Assembly: GCF_018324205.1 (NCBI RefSeq)
Contig: NZ_AP023356.1
Coordinates: 8,872,501-8,936,500 of the forward strand
Length of the DNA stretch: 64,000 nt
Origin: Actinoplanes ianthinogenes
GTDB lineage: Bacteria; Actinomycetota; Actinomycetes; Mycobacteriales; Micromonosporaceae
Reading direction: 5' to 3'
In this document: piece after piece, positions 25,716 through 33,769 of the stretch
Numbering within the stretch: the stretch's first letter is position 1
Layout: each line of letters opens with the position of its first letter
Position numbers and translations under genes: made by a program
The notes under the pieces: model-generated
Told to the model about the DNA's origin: nothing
What the model saw: the letters and a program-made list of their open reading frames with translations, nothing else
The model's database searches: none

Positions 25716-25891
25716 GCGAGCCGGCCGGGCCGACGCCCTGCCGCACCGCGACGCCCGCGAGTTTCGCCGCCGTCTCACCGAACTGGACGAGCTGTGGTGC
25801 AGCGGGAGGTTGCCGGAAGCCGCTCGAGCGCGCCGATTGACCAGTGGTCCAACCGGCCCGGCTGCCCGGTGAAAGCGCGGGCGGACGACTT
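25716..25891. other. Short intergenic stretch with a possible coding remnant
   Basis: One plus-strand frame reads HRDAREFRRRLTELDELW followed by CSGRLPEAARARRL and a stop at 25872. This looks like the C-terminus of a small soluble protein, but no start codon or ribosome-binding site precedes it after the kinase gene ends. It may be the tail of a deleted gene or chance. Otherwise nothing is seen. Confidence 0.25.
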
Positions 25892-26467
25892 CTAGGCGTA
25901 CGAGACGAATGACAGCGGCAGCGAAGTACTCGGGAAGTCCTCGGGGAAGGCACTGCACTGGTACTCCGATGCGAACACCGCTACGAGGAACTCGACCAAG
26001 CCGCCGTTGAAGGCCGGCCAGTCCTCCCAATCCCGGGCCGCGTTGACGACGATGGTCCAGTCGTCTGGCCCAGACCTTGGCGTGCGAACCCAATAGATCG
26101 ACTCGCCGTTGTCGGTCCCGGCGATCTCCAGCAGGTCCTCGGGCCGATGGGGCAGTTGCTCGTCGTGAGCTTGATAGGCGGCCAGGCGCTCGGCGCCACT
26201 GGCTAGTTGACGTTCGAGGTCAATGGTGTCGCGGGGACCGTCCGGGGTGTAGACGACCAGGTAATCGTCGAACTTTCCAGCGCCATATGTCTCCACCAGC
26301 GCTCGATAGTCGCGGGGGAGTCGCAGCCCCAGTCGTGTCTCGACACCAGCCCAGTCGGGACGGACGGGTTTGTGGGCCGGAGGTGGAACAAGCGAACCGA
26401 GCCGCGCGAGCCCTTTCTGCCATGACACGCGGCGATCATAGATCTCGTCGTGCAGCGAGACGATCAT
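25892..26467 (-). CDS. SMI1/KNR4 (SUKH) family protein
   Basis: A 191-aa acidic protein with the SUKH core: WAGVETRLGLRLPRDYRALVETYGAG near residues 40-65, FDDYLVVYTP, then LLEIAGTDNGESIYWV and WTIVVNAARDWEDW. In bacteria SUKH proteins often act as immunity proteins that neutralise polymorphic or contact-dependent toxins. No toxin gene is adjacent, so it is an orphan: either an immunity gene kept against foreign toxins or a housekeeping SUKH protein. The ATG at 26467 begins the frame. Confidence 0.82.
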   Translation of the reverse strand: MIVSLHDEIYDRRVSWQKGLARLGSLVPPPAHKPVRPDWAGVETRLGLRLPRDYRALVETYGAGKFDDYLVVYTPDGPRDTIDLERQLASGAERLAAYQAHDEQLPHRPEDLLEIAGTDNGESIYWVRTPRSGPDDWTIVVNAARDWEDWPAFNGGLVEFLVAVFASEYQCSAFPEDFPSTSLPLSFVSYA

Positions 26468-26556
26468 GAGCCTGTACGGCGTTCTCGGTCATGATCCCGT
26501 CAACAGGAATTCGAGCCTGCTGGGCCGTTTCCCGCGCCTGTCGCTTACGGCGCCGC

Positions 26557-27024
26557 CTACCGGTCCTCCGGTTTGACGTACGCGCGGGCGAGCGGTTCCG
26601 GCTCGGCGGGTTCGGTGTCGCGCAAGCCCATCGCGTAGGCGAAGGAGCGCAGCTCGTATCGGCGGGTGTCGTGTGGCTCGGCTGCGGCGAGCGCGTCGAG
26701 GGTTTCGATCAACCGGTGGCGCCGGTCGTCGGGCAGCTCCTGCAGGAAGGCTGCTGAGCTCTCCAGGAGGTTGCCGACGCCCCACTCGTCGAGGTCCTCG
26801 TCGGAGGACGTGTGCATCCACCACACGACGTCGACCAGCAGGCCGGCGGCGGTCCTCAGAGCGGTGTCGTCCGCGCTGGCGAGCACCCGGTCGACGCTCT
26901 GCCGCATGGACGCCACGACGCTGCTTTTCACCTGGTCCTCCGGCCAGTCGCCCAGCAAGGTGAGCAGGTCGTCCACGTGCTGGTCCAGCAGGCGGGCGAG
27001 GGCGGCGTCGTCGTCGGTGGGCAC
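26557..27024 (-). CDS. Hypothetical acidic helical protein
   Basis: A 155-aa protein, mostly helical and acidic (LDQHVDDLLTLLGDWPEDQV, SVDRVLASADDTALRTAAG, DEDLDEWGVGNLLESSAAFL). I recognise no family. A GTG at 27024 was chosen, 25 bp after the stop of the CBM2 protein; the longer open frame only reads a shadow of that gene. It is likely co-transcribed with the membrane-anchored CBM2 gene. There are no signal or membrane segments. Confidence 0.65.
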   Translation of the reverse strand: MPTDDDAALARLLDQHVDDLLTLLGDWPEDQVKSSVVASMRQSVDRVLASADDTALRTAAGLLVDVVWWMHTSSDEDLDEWGVGNLLESSAAFLQELPDDRRHRLIETLDALAAAEPHDTRRYELRSFAYAMGLRDTEPAEPEPLARAYVKPEDR

Positions 27025-27049
27025 GACGGTGATCGTAGGCGCGGGGCGG

Positions 27050-27718
27050 TCAGCCGCAACGGGTGGCGTTGACCGTGCAGGTGGTGGGGCGGTCTCCGGT
27101 GCCGGTGCGGGCGAACTGGAAGCGCAGCAGGACGCTGGAGCGGGCGTTGACAGGGACGCCGGAGTGCCAGACATAGCTGTCGCCGGAGCGGGTCAGGGTG
27201 GCCTGCGGGGCGGATTCGACCCAGGAGGTGCGCAGGTCGCCGACGTTGTCCGGGAAGCGCAGGCTGACCACCCAGTCCCGGGGCACGTCGGTGACGTTGC
27301 TGATGGCCACCTCACCGATGAACTCCGCGTCGTAGGTGCCGACGATGCCGTAGCGGCCGGTCACCGTCGGGGCCGGTGGTCGCGTGGTGGCCGGCCGGTG
27401 GGTCGGCGGCGGGCTGGACGGGGACCAGCTGACCGGCTTCCGGGAGTAGGGCGGGCGGGTGGTGGGGGACGGCGGAACGGCGTACGAAAAGCTGGTTTTG
27501 ATCGGCGATGGCTCGACCACAGCGGTCTGCGGCGGTGGGGGTAGTGGTGGGACCGGGTCGAGTGCGATGTCGTCGGGGCGCTTGCCGGGGTACAGCCGGA
27601 CCATGGTCACCAGCAGCATGAACAGCAGGGCGCCGACCGCTATGACGGTGGGTGCCCAGGGCAGGAGGTCCCGTATGCCGTCGCGGAAGCCGCCCTGCTG
27701 GAACTTGGAACCCGCCAT
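27050..27718 (-). CDS. Membrane-anchored CBM2-like carbohydrate-binding protein
   Basis: A 222-aa protein. A single N-terminal membrane segment (APTVIAVGALLFMLLVTMV, about residues 22-40) is followed by a ~70-residue Pro/Thr-rich spacer and a C-terminal CBM2-like domain with the ordered Trp residues (DWVVSLRFP, TSWVESA, SYVWHSG), the polar strand LLRFQFARTG and a CTVNATRCG end. A type II topology would expose the binding domain outside the cell. No catalytic domain is present, so it may tether polysaccharide or sense wall glycans. GTG at 27739 is an alternative start. Confidence 0.75.
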   Translation of the reverse strand: MAGSKFQQGGFRDGIRDLLPWAPTVIAVGALLFMLLVTMVRLYPGKRPDDIALDPVPPLPPPPQTAVVEPSPIKTSFSYAVPPSPTTRPPYSRKPVSWSPSSPPPTHRPATTRPPAPTVTGRYGIVGTYDAEFIGEVAISNVTDVPRDWVVSLRFPDNVGDLRTSWVESAPQATLTRSGDSYVWHSGVPVNARSSVLLRFQFARTGTGDRPTTCTVNATRCG

Positions 27719-27914
27719 CTGAAGGAAGCGCCGCCCCACTGCGAAGTGTCGATGTCCGTGTGAACGAGCACACAGTAGGGGGCGCTCCTCGGCAAGGTCA
27801 ACAGCCAGCCGCAGTCCTGGTCACCGCCGGCGCACTACTCGTTCACCGCCTATGACATTTGATGGGCCGGAAAACTCCGGTGCGCCGGCCGGTCACCGAA
27901 ACTAAGGTCGCGCC

Positions 27915-28511
27915 ATGGAGATCCGTGATGTGACGCCGGCCGACGAGCCGGCCGCCGAGGCGGTCGTCGCCGCGGCATTCGGCGAGCCGGCGGACGGCCG
28001 CGTCGTGCAGATGATGCGAGCCCTGCAAGCCGGCGGAGCGGCTCGGGCCGGCCTGGTGGCGGTGGTCGACGGCGAACTGGCCGGGCACGTCGGCCTCTCC
28101 CGCGGCTGGGTGGACGCTCGCCGCGAGCTGGTCGACGTACTGGTGCTCTCCCCGCTGTCGGTACGCCCCGACCTCCAGGGCCAGGGCGTCGGCACCGCGT
28201 TGGTCGCGGCGGCGCTGGCGGCGGCCGAAGATCGTGGCGCGCCGGCCGTCTTCCTCGAGGGCAGCCCGGGCTACTACGGCCGCCGCGGGTTCAGTTCCGG
28301 CTCCGCCCTCGGGTTCGACCGGCCCTCGACGCGCATCCCGGACCCGGGGTTCCAGGTGGCGCTTCTTTCGTCGCACCAGCCGTGGATGGTCGGCCGGTTG
28401 ATCTATCCCGAGGCGTTCTGGGCCACCGACACGGTCGGTCTGCGTGACCCTGACCTGGAGCAGGTGGAAGCTCAGATCGCCACGGCATCAGCCTCCCGGG
28501 GTGGTTCCTGA
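27915..28511 (+). CDS. GNAT-family N-acetyltransferase
   Basis: A 198-aa GNAT protein resembling the YhbS-type subgroup. LSPLSVRPDLQGQGVGTALV is the pyrophosphate-binding acetyl-CoA motif A, followed by LEGSPGYYGRRGF, the conserved tyrosine-containing motif B. The acceptor is unknown. The DUF4265-like gene begins inside its last codons, so the two are translationally coupled. Confidence 0.9.
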   Translation: MEIRDVTPADEPAAEAVVAAAFGEPADGRVVQMMRALQAGGAARAGLVAVVDGELAGHVGLSRGWVDARRELVDVLVLSPLSVRPDLQGQGVGTALVAAALAAAEDRGAPAVFLEGSPGYYGRRGFSSGSALGFDRPSTRIPDPGFQVALLSSHQPWMVGRLIYPEAFWATDTVGLRDPDLEQVEAQIATASASRGGS

Positions 28512-28905
28512 TCAGCCGCCGCCGGAACTGGGCGACGGTCGGTTCCGCGTGTGCTGCATCCCTTTCTGCGCCCTCGGCCTGGCCTTGAACGACATCGTCA
28601 CCCTCGACGCCGCCGGCCGCCGTGTGGCCGCGATCCACGAACGGTCCGGTCACCGGGTTCTGCGGACACTCCTTCGCCCGGCGGCGGAGCCGGAGTTGGC
28701 CGTCGTTCGCGACGGGCTCAGCGCGTTGGCGCAGGAAATCGGTGCTGCTCATGAGCACCACGGCGATCGGTTCATGGCATTCGACGTCGAGCCCGGCGCT
28801 CCGTCCACCGCCCTGGAACAAGCGCTCCAGGCCGGCGCGGAAGCGGGGCAACTGGAGTGGGATTGGGGTGACGCGACCCCGTTCCAGGTATCGGACGTCG
28901 AATAA
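28501..28905 (+). CDS. DUF4265-like protein
   Basis: A 134-aa protein whose FRVCCIPFCALGLALNDIVTLD...VAAIHERSGHRVLRTLL follows the DUF4265 pattern, a small alpha/beta family of unknown function. The second half (ALEQALQAGAEAGQLEWDWGDATPF) is also typical of that family's ending. The GTG at 28501 overlaps the end of the GNAT gene by 11 bp; no independent ribosome-binding site is seen, consistent with coupling. Confidence 0.65.
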   Translation: MVPDQPPPELGDGRFRVCCIPFCALGLALNDIVTLDAAGRRVAAIHERSGHRVLRTLLRPAAEPELAVVRDGLSALAQEIGAAHEHHGDRFMAFDVEPGAPSTALEQALQAGAEAGQLEWDWGDATPFQVSDVE

Positions 28906-29023
28906 AAGGCCATAGTCAGGCCTGCGGGAATTTGCGCAGGAGCGATTACGGTACGCCAGAAGCGTCCACATCGGAGCGTTTCGGCTCGCCCCGCTTGGGT
29001 GGGCGCGCCCGTAGGATCGTGGG

Positions 29024-29419
29024 GTGCCACGCCGTCGCGCCTCGCGGATCCTGCTCGTTGGAGGTGACCGGTTTCTGTGGTCTGTCGGGCACCTGCACGA
29101 GCGTGTCGACACCCCGGGCGTCCCGCCGGTCTACCGCGATTGCCGGGAGATCGTCAGGGTCCGCCGCCACAAGGCACGCGGGCTGCTCGAAGTGGTCTTC
29201 CGGGCGGGCGACGGTCGCATCATTCCCGACGGCGTCCTGGAGAGCGGTGCGGTCATGTGGGGCGACGGCCGGGCGTTGAACCTGCACGAGCCAGGCACCG
29301 CGCGGGCCTTGCTGGACGAGGCGCTGGCGAACGGATGGCGGCCCGACGATCCCAGCCCCGTCGAGCTCGACGGCTGGACCCTGTTCGACCCCGTCTTCGC
29401 TCGTCGCTGCCGGCCCTGA
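29024..29419 (+). CDS. Conserved hypothetical protein
   Basis: A 131-aa protein beginning at a GTG. It is predicted to be mixed alpha/beta: ILLVGGDRFLWSVGHLHE, a strand pair (IVRVRRHKARGLLEVVF), a GDGRII turn, and a C-terminal helix LLDEALANGWRPDD. The layout resembles small actinomycete proteins of unknown role. It is preceded by a 118-bp gap and appears to be monocistronic. Confidence 0.7.
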   Translation: MPRRRASRILLVGGDRFLWSVGHLHERVDTPGVPPVYRDCREIVRVRRHKARGLLEVVFRAGDGRIIPDGVLESGAVMWGDGRALNLHEPGTARALLDEALANGWRPDDPSPVELDGWTLFDPVFARRCRP

Positions 29420-29562
29420 AACCCGAAGCCCGCTCGCGGATCGCTACGTGATTCGCCGGCCCAGGTCGCGGCTTTCGCCGACATATGTCTCCCGGACAGC
29501 GTAGTGCTGACGCCGTGTCGGTCGGCTCGGTTCAGCGGTAGTTTGGTCGGGGAGGGAGCACA

Positions 29563-29781
29563 ATGGCTGGACATTGGCAGGACCTCAGCCAGGGGCAGCG
29601 CCGGATGATCGTCGGGCTCGCGGTGGCCGAGACGGCCTTCAAGGCCGTCATGTTGATCGACCTCAAGCGTCGGCAGGCGAGTGAGGTGCGTGGGCCCAAG
29701 TGGCTGTGGGCCTCGACCGCCCTGGTGAACTCGGCCGGCCTGTTACCCGCCGCCTATTTCCTGTTCGGCCGCGTCAAGTGA
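29563..29781 (+). CDS. Small two-helix membrane protein
   Basis: A 72-aa protein with two hydrophobic segments (MIVGLAVAETAFKAVMLIDL and LWASTALVNSAGLLPAAYFLF) joined by a basic loop (KRRQASEVRGPK), as in short PLDc_N-like membrane hairpins. GGGAGGGAG lies just upstream of the ATG, a strong ribosome-binding site. Function unknown. It converges on the TIGR02569 gene. Confidence 0.75.
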   Translation: MAGHWQDLSQGQRRMIVGLAVAETAFKAVMLIDLKRRQASEVRGPKWLWASTALVNSAGLLPAAYFLFGRVK

Positions 29782-29806
29782 GCAATAGTCGATAGGCGTC
29801 GGCGGA

Positions 29807-30610
29807 TCACAGACCGATGGCCTCCATCGCGAGGCCGTATTGCCGAGCTTCGGTGCGCACGTTGACCCCGGTGTCTCCGGACAGGACGCGTTCGTTGGTG
29901 GTGGCCATCCGGAACAGCAGCGCGCGCGCCACCGCCGCCGGCGACACGTTCAGGGTTCGCCACAGGGACGGTGGTGCGTCGTGCCAGCACAGGGCGTCGG
30001 CCACCACGACGCCTTCGGCATAGGCGGGTGGGCGCCAATAGGGGGAGACGTCGATGACGGCCGGCGGGAGGCCGGGAGCGACCAGGACGTTCCCCGTCAG
30101 GTCGCCGTGCACGATTTGCGGGTGGCCGAGCGGCTCGAGTACCTCTTGCAGCCGGTCGGCCAGGGCGGCGAACTCCGGGAGGAATCGGGTGGTTCGTTCT
30201 CGCCAGGCCGCTCTGTCCGCCTGCGCCCACCAGTCCTGTCGCAGGTCGAGGAAAACCGGCCGGTCAACCTGGGCGAGCGCCCGGTGAAAGGCCCGGCCGG
30301 CGGCGAGGATCTGCTGCCACGTCGACACCGTTGAATAGTCCGGTTCGGCGCCCTGGACCCATCGGGTGGCCGACCACCCGTGCACGATCCACGCGCCGTC
30401 GAGAGCGGGAACCGGTGATGCGAGCCGGAAACCGTCACCCGTCACGTCGGCGAGTGCGCGGGCCAGCCATTCCTGAAGGGGACCGGCGTCCGGCTTGAGG
30501 ACCAGGTCGCCCGCGATCCACGAGGTGCCTTGCCCGCCGGTGAGCGGTAGGGCCTCCCCATTGACGCCGAAGGCGCGCAGCACGGCGGATGGCGGGCGGA
30601 CAGGCGGCAT
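29807..30610 (-). CDS. TIGR02569 family (APH-like) protein
   Basis: A 267-aa actinobacterial protein of the TIGR02569 group. The ATG at 30610 yields the family-typical opening RPPSAVLRAFGV...LTGGQGTSWIAGDLVLKP. The kinase-like catalytic segment HGDLTGNVL and VIDVSPYWRPP follow. It is related to aminoglycoside phosphotransferases, but the second Asp of the DFE-type motif is embedded as VIDVSPY, so small-molecule kinase activity is uncertain. The longer open frame upstream, starting at 30721, is not supported by the family's N-terminus. Confidence 0.82.
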   Translation of the reverse strand: MPPVRPPSAVLRAFGVNGEALPLTGGQGTSWIAGDLVLKPDAGPLQEWLARALADVTGDGFRLASPVPALDGAWIVHGWSATRWVQGAEPDYSTVSTWQQILAAGRAFHRALAQVDRPVFLDLRQDWWAQADRAAWRERTTRFLPEFAALADRLQEVLEPLGHPQIVHGDLTGNVLVAPGLPPAVIDVSPYWRPPAYAEGVVVADALCWHDAPPSLWRTLNVSPAAVARALLFRMATTNERVLSGDTGVNVRTEARQYGLAMEAIGL

Positions 30611-30677
30611 CGGTGCACGGTAGCGGCCGACGACAGATCGAACGACACATTTTCGGTACGCGAAGACGGCGCCGCGC

Positions 30678-31214
30678 TCATCGCGTACCCAAAGGGGGGT
30701 TTGATCGGGAATTGAGGTCACGGGCCAGGTGGGAGCGGCGGAAACCGGATGTGAAAAGGCGTCGCAGGTCGGCTCGGTTGTCGTGCATGAGCTGGACGTG
30801 GAAATAGTTGACGTATTCGAGGGCGGCGAAGACGGCGAACGCCAATCCTGGCCATGATGAGGCGCCGGGGAGTCGGGCGACGGAAACGGCGCAGACGATC
30901 AGGGCGGCGGCTGTGGCGATCGGCAGCAGGATGCGGGCGGCTGCGAAGTAGCGGCGGGCGGGTAGCCGCGGCTGCTTGCGGCGCAATTGACGTAGTTTCA
31001 TCGACCAGTAGGCGGCGCCTGTCGCCAGCAGCGCGGCGAATGCGCTGAAGCCGATGAGGTTCACCGTCGTCAGGGGGAGGTCGATCACTCGGAACCAGAT
31101 CCAGGGCTGGAGGGGGATATTGACGAGTTCCCCGATGGTCAGCGAGCGGAGCCGACGTCCGACTTTGCTGCGAAATGGTTTTGCGGTGGCATGGATCGTC
31201 GACACGGCGACCAC
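30678..31214 (-). CDS. Integral membrane protein of unknown function
   Basis: A 178-aa protein with three or four predicted membrane helices (LPLTTVNLIGFSAFAALLATGA, RILLPIATAAALIVCAVSVA, WPGLAFAVFAALEYVNYF) and basic cytoplasmic ends (KLRQLRRKQPRLPARR). The final helix carries EYVNYFHVQLMHD, polar residues that could line a pore or site. No family recognised. Start GTG at 31214 is approximate. Confidence 0.65.
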   Translation of the reverse strand: MVAVSTIHATAKPFRSKVGRRLRSLTIGELVNIPLQPWIWFRVIDLPLTTVNLIGFSAFAALLATGAAYWSMKLRQLRRKQPRLPARRYFAAARILLPIATAAALIVCAVSVARLPGASSWPGLAFAVFAALEYVNYFHVQLMHDNRADLRRLFTSGFRRSHLARDLNSRSNPPLGTR

Positions 31215-31234
31215 AGTGGCACATGGCGGCGAGC

Positions 31235-32197
31235 TCAGGGCAGAGCACGCTCATTCTGCTCGAACAGGTCTCGGGTACGGCGCAGAATTGCTTCCCGCAC
31301 GCGGTCGGGTGACAGGACCCGGAGGGTGGTGCCCAGGCCGAGGAGGTAGGTGGCCAGCCTGTCGGCGTCGTTGCCGCCGATCTCGACGATGGTGGCGTCG
31401 GGGCCGTCCGGGCGGTGGGTGCCGATCGTCGGCGGGACCAGGCGCAGCGCCTGGTCCAGGGGGTGCGGCAGCCGGATCGTCACATAGACCGGGTACACGA
31501 CGCCCGTGATGCCTTGGGAGACGAGCAGGGCCGGGTCGGGTGGGTCGACGATGTCGACGATGTGCCCGGTCGGCTCCACGCGTACGACTCGGTCGGCCCG
31601 GAACGTCCGCCATTGGTCGCGGGCCACGTCCCGGGCGACGAAGTACCAGCGGCGGCCGGTGCGCACCAGGCGGTACGGGTCGACGTCCCGGACCGTGTCG
31701 TTCCCCGCCTGGTCGCGATACGACAGACGGGTGCACTCGCCACGGCGGCACGCGAGGGCCAGTTCCAGCAGCACACCGGGTGAGATCTGGCCTCCTCCGG
31801 GCCGGGGAGCGTGAACGAAGGTGGCGTCCATGTCGGCCAGCCGGCCCGCGATGGGGGACGGCAGGACCTGTCGCAGTTTCAACAGCGCCGACAGCGCGGC
31901 CTGGTCGCTGCCCAGCACGCCGCTGAGCGCGGCCTCGCGCAGTGCGACGGCCACCGCGAGCGCCTCCTCGTCGTCGAGGATCAGCGGCGGCACCCGGGTG
32001 CCGCCGCTGAGGCGGTAGCCGCCCCACGGCCCCGGGTCGGACTCGATGCCATAGCCGAGTTCCCGCAGCCGGGCGATGTCTCGCCGGACCGTGCGGTCGG
32101 TGATCGCCATCCGCTCGGCCAGCTCGCGGCTGGTCCACGTCGATCGCGTGGACAGCAGCGACACCAGTTGCAGCAGGCGGGCGGAGGCGCTGATCAC
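31235..32197 (-). CDS. WYL-domain transcriptional regulator (DeoR/YafY type)
   Basis: A 320-aa regulator: N-terminal HTH_11 (TSRELAERMAITDRTVRRDIARL, residues ~22-44), a GYGIESDPGPWGGYRL wing, then a WYL domain (TRLSYRDQAGNDTVRDVDPYRLVRTGRRWYFVA) and the C-terminal WCX extension. WYL domains sense small ligands or nucleic acids. YafY-type regulators often sit beside and control a VOC-family gene; here a VOC fragment lies directly upstream on the other strand. GTG start. Confidence 0.9.
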   Translation of the reverse strand: MISASARLLQLVSLLSTRSTWTSRELAERMAITDRTVRRDIARLRELGYGIESDPGPWGGYRLSGGTRVPPLILDDEEALAVAVALREAALSGVLGSDQAALSALLKLRQVLPSPIAGRLADMDATFVHAPRPGGGQISPGVLLELALACRRGECTRLSYRDQAGNDTVRDVDPYRLVRTGRRWYFVARDVARDQWRTFRADRVVRVEPTGHIVDIVDPPDPALLVSQGITGVVYPVYVTIRLPHPLDQALRLVPPTIGTHRPDGPDATIVEIGGNDADRLATYLLGLGTTLRVLSPDRVREAILRRTRDLFEQNERALP

Positions 32198-32214
32198 ATC
32201 CCGAAGTGTCCCCG

Positions 32215-32349
32215 ATGATCAGGACCGGAGCTGTCCTGGCCCACCTCGAACTGGGCGCCGTGGAGCCCTTGGTTCAACCACACCCCGAACAGCGGCGAGT
32301 CCTGCTCGACCCGGCAGGTCACCCGTTCTGCATCTCCACGCAGGGTTGA
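32215..32349 (+). pseudogene. C-terminal fragment of a VOC (glyoxalase/bleomycin-resistance) family gene
   Basis: Forty-four codons read MIRTGAVLAHLELGAVEPLV...RRVLLDPAGHPFCI and end at a TGA. HLELG and VLLDPAGHPFC are the closing strands of the VOC fold, normally preceded by ~80 residues. The region before it is the WYL gene on the other strand, so the N-terminal part is missing. The fragment probably remains from a deletion of the regulator's partner gene. The rest of the 311-bp gap up to lspA shows no other coding signal. Confidence 0.6.
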
Positions 32350-32508
32350 GCGTCGTCGACCGGGCCGGTCCACAACCGCAGTCCGCCGATCCTTCCGGCC
32401 CTCCGCGGCCGTCCGACTGAGCCTCCTGCTGACCGTGGAATCACCCTGTGGTATCCATGGCCCCTGCGGCTCGCGTTCGCCGTGCCGCCTGTGAGTAAAG
32501 GACTGTCG

Positions 32509-33084
32509 ATGTCGAATACCGGTCGGCCCGGCGCAGGCTCGGCTCTGCGGGATGGCGGACCGGCGGCAACCGGTGTCTCGGCCGCAGCCGTCACCATGCT
32601 CGGCGTCGTGGCGGCATTGGCGGTCACGCTGGATCAGGTCGTCAAGGAGCTGTCGACCGCCAGGTTGACCGAGAACGAGCCGGTCCGTGCCCTCGGCGGC
32701 TTGGTCTATCTGTGCCTGTGGCGCAACAGCGGTGCGGCGTGGAGTGTCGGAAGCCGGCACACCTGGGTGTTTACCGTGGTGGCCGTTGCGGTCGCCGGCT
32801 GGATCGGCTGGATTGCGGCGCGCCTTCGCTCGAAGCCGTGGGCAGTCGCGCTCGGTCTGGTGCTCGGCGGGGCACTGGGCAATCTCGGCGACCGGCTGTT
32901 CCGCGATCCGGGCGTGCTGCGGGGGCACGTGGTCGACATGATCAGCCTCTTCGGGCCGGACGCTCAGTATTTCCCGGTCTTCAACGTCGCCGACATGTGC
33001 CTTACGGTCGGTGTAGTGCTAGCGGTCGTGTTCGAGCTGACAGGACGGGCCCGCGACGGCTCACGCAGGCAGTCGACCAGCTGA
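32509..33084 (+). CDS. lspA: Signal peptidase II (prolipoprotein signal peptidase)
   Basis: A 191-aa membrane aspartic peptidase with four membrane segments. The family motifs are DQVVK (residues 42-46), WRNSGAAWS (71-79), GALGNLGDRL with catalytic Asp128, and FNVADMCL with catalytic Asp162. It cleaves the signal peptide of diacylglyceryl-modified prolipoproteins, such as the LTGC, LSAC and VPAC lipoproteins elsewhere in this window. The N-terminus (about 25 residues before TM1) is longer than usual. Start ATG 32509 has AAAGGA six bases upstream. Confidence 0.93.
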   Translation: MSNTGRPGAGSALRDGGPAATGVSAAAVTMLGVVAALAVTLDQVVKELSTARLTENEPVRALGGLVYLCLWRNSGAAWSVGSRHTWVFTVVAVAVAGWIGWIAARLRSKPWAVALGLVLGGALGNLGDRLFRDPGVLRGHVVDMISLFGPDAQYFPVFNVADMCLTVGVVLAVVFELTGRARDGSRRQSTS

Positions 33085-33235
33085 CATCCGGCGCGTGTCC
33101 GGCCAGACGTAATCGTGGGTGATCTGCGTGCTTTGGCCGTGCACTACCGCGCGGCCGCGGCTCAGGGCCTCGATGTGATCTTATGCCTTGATTAAGGCGG
33201 GCACCGATGCCGCCGGCGCGGGAGAGAATCGGCCC

Positions 33236-33694
33236 ATGATGATCCGTGCGGTCGAGGAGCGCCTGGTGTCGATGCTCGGCGAGGCTGGGGTGAGTCCGGG
33301 TGCGATGACCGCGGCCGCGGTGCGGACGGTCGTCGACGTGTTTCAGCGCTTCGCCGCGCTGCCGGTCGATGACGTGGAACGACCGGAGGAGGAGGGCGAC
33401 GGTGTCCTGGCCGAGTTCGGCACCGTTGACTTCCGGGGGCGCCGGGAGTTCGCCACCGTGCTCACCCGGCAATTGATCGAGCCGGGCGACGACGCGTCGA
33501 TCTGGCAGCTGAGCTGCACGCTCTACTGGCCTTCGAGCGTGGAGACCGAGGAACTCGGTGCGGGGCATCTGTGGTCCTTCGGCCGGACGCTCGACGACTT
33601 CTTCGCCCAGGCTGCCGGACTGGCCGGCTGGGCGTGGGCGCTGAAGAACCCGTCGGCGCCGCGAGACCTCGTGATCGCGCTCGAGGAAGTCTGA
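33236..33694 (+). CDS. Hypothetical protein
   Basis: A 152-aa soluble, acidic protein: an N-terminal helix (MMIRAVEERLVSMLGEAG), then mixed alpha/beta with FGTVDFRGRREFATVLTRQL and IWQLSCTLYWPSS. The last part (GHLWSFGRTLDDFFAQAA) looks like an amphipathic helix. No family recognised; the shape recalls small immunity-like proteins, but that is only an impression. GGGAGA lies ten bases upstream of the ATG at 33236. Confidence 0.65.
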   Translation: MMIRAVEERLVSMLGEAGVSPGAMTAAAVRTVVDVFQRFAALPVDDVERPEEEGDGVLAEFGTVDFRGRREFATVLTRQLIEPGDDASIWQLSCTLYWPSSVETEELGAGHLWSFGRTLDDFFAQAAGLAGWAWALKNPSAPRDLVIALEEV

Positions 33695-33769
33695 GCGCGG
33701 CGGAGCCGGTGCGTTCCCCGGTGTGGCCGTTTGTGACCGGTCTGACGATCGGGAACAAGGGGCCGGCGG

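Noticed and set aside
31054..31509. Plus-strand 151-codon frame near the WYL gene
   Set aside because: It overlaps the end of the membrane protein gene and the WYL gene antisense, with a low-complexity Arg/Gly tail.
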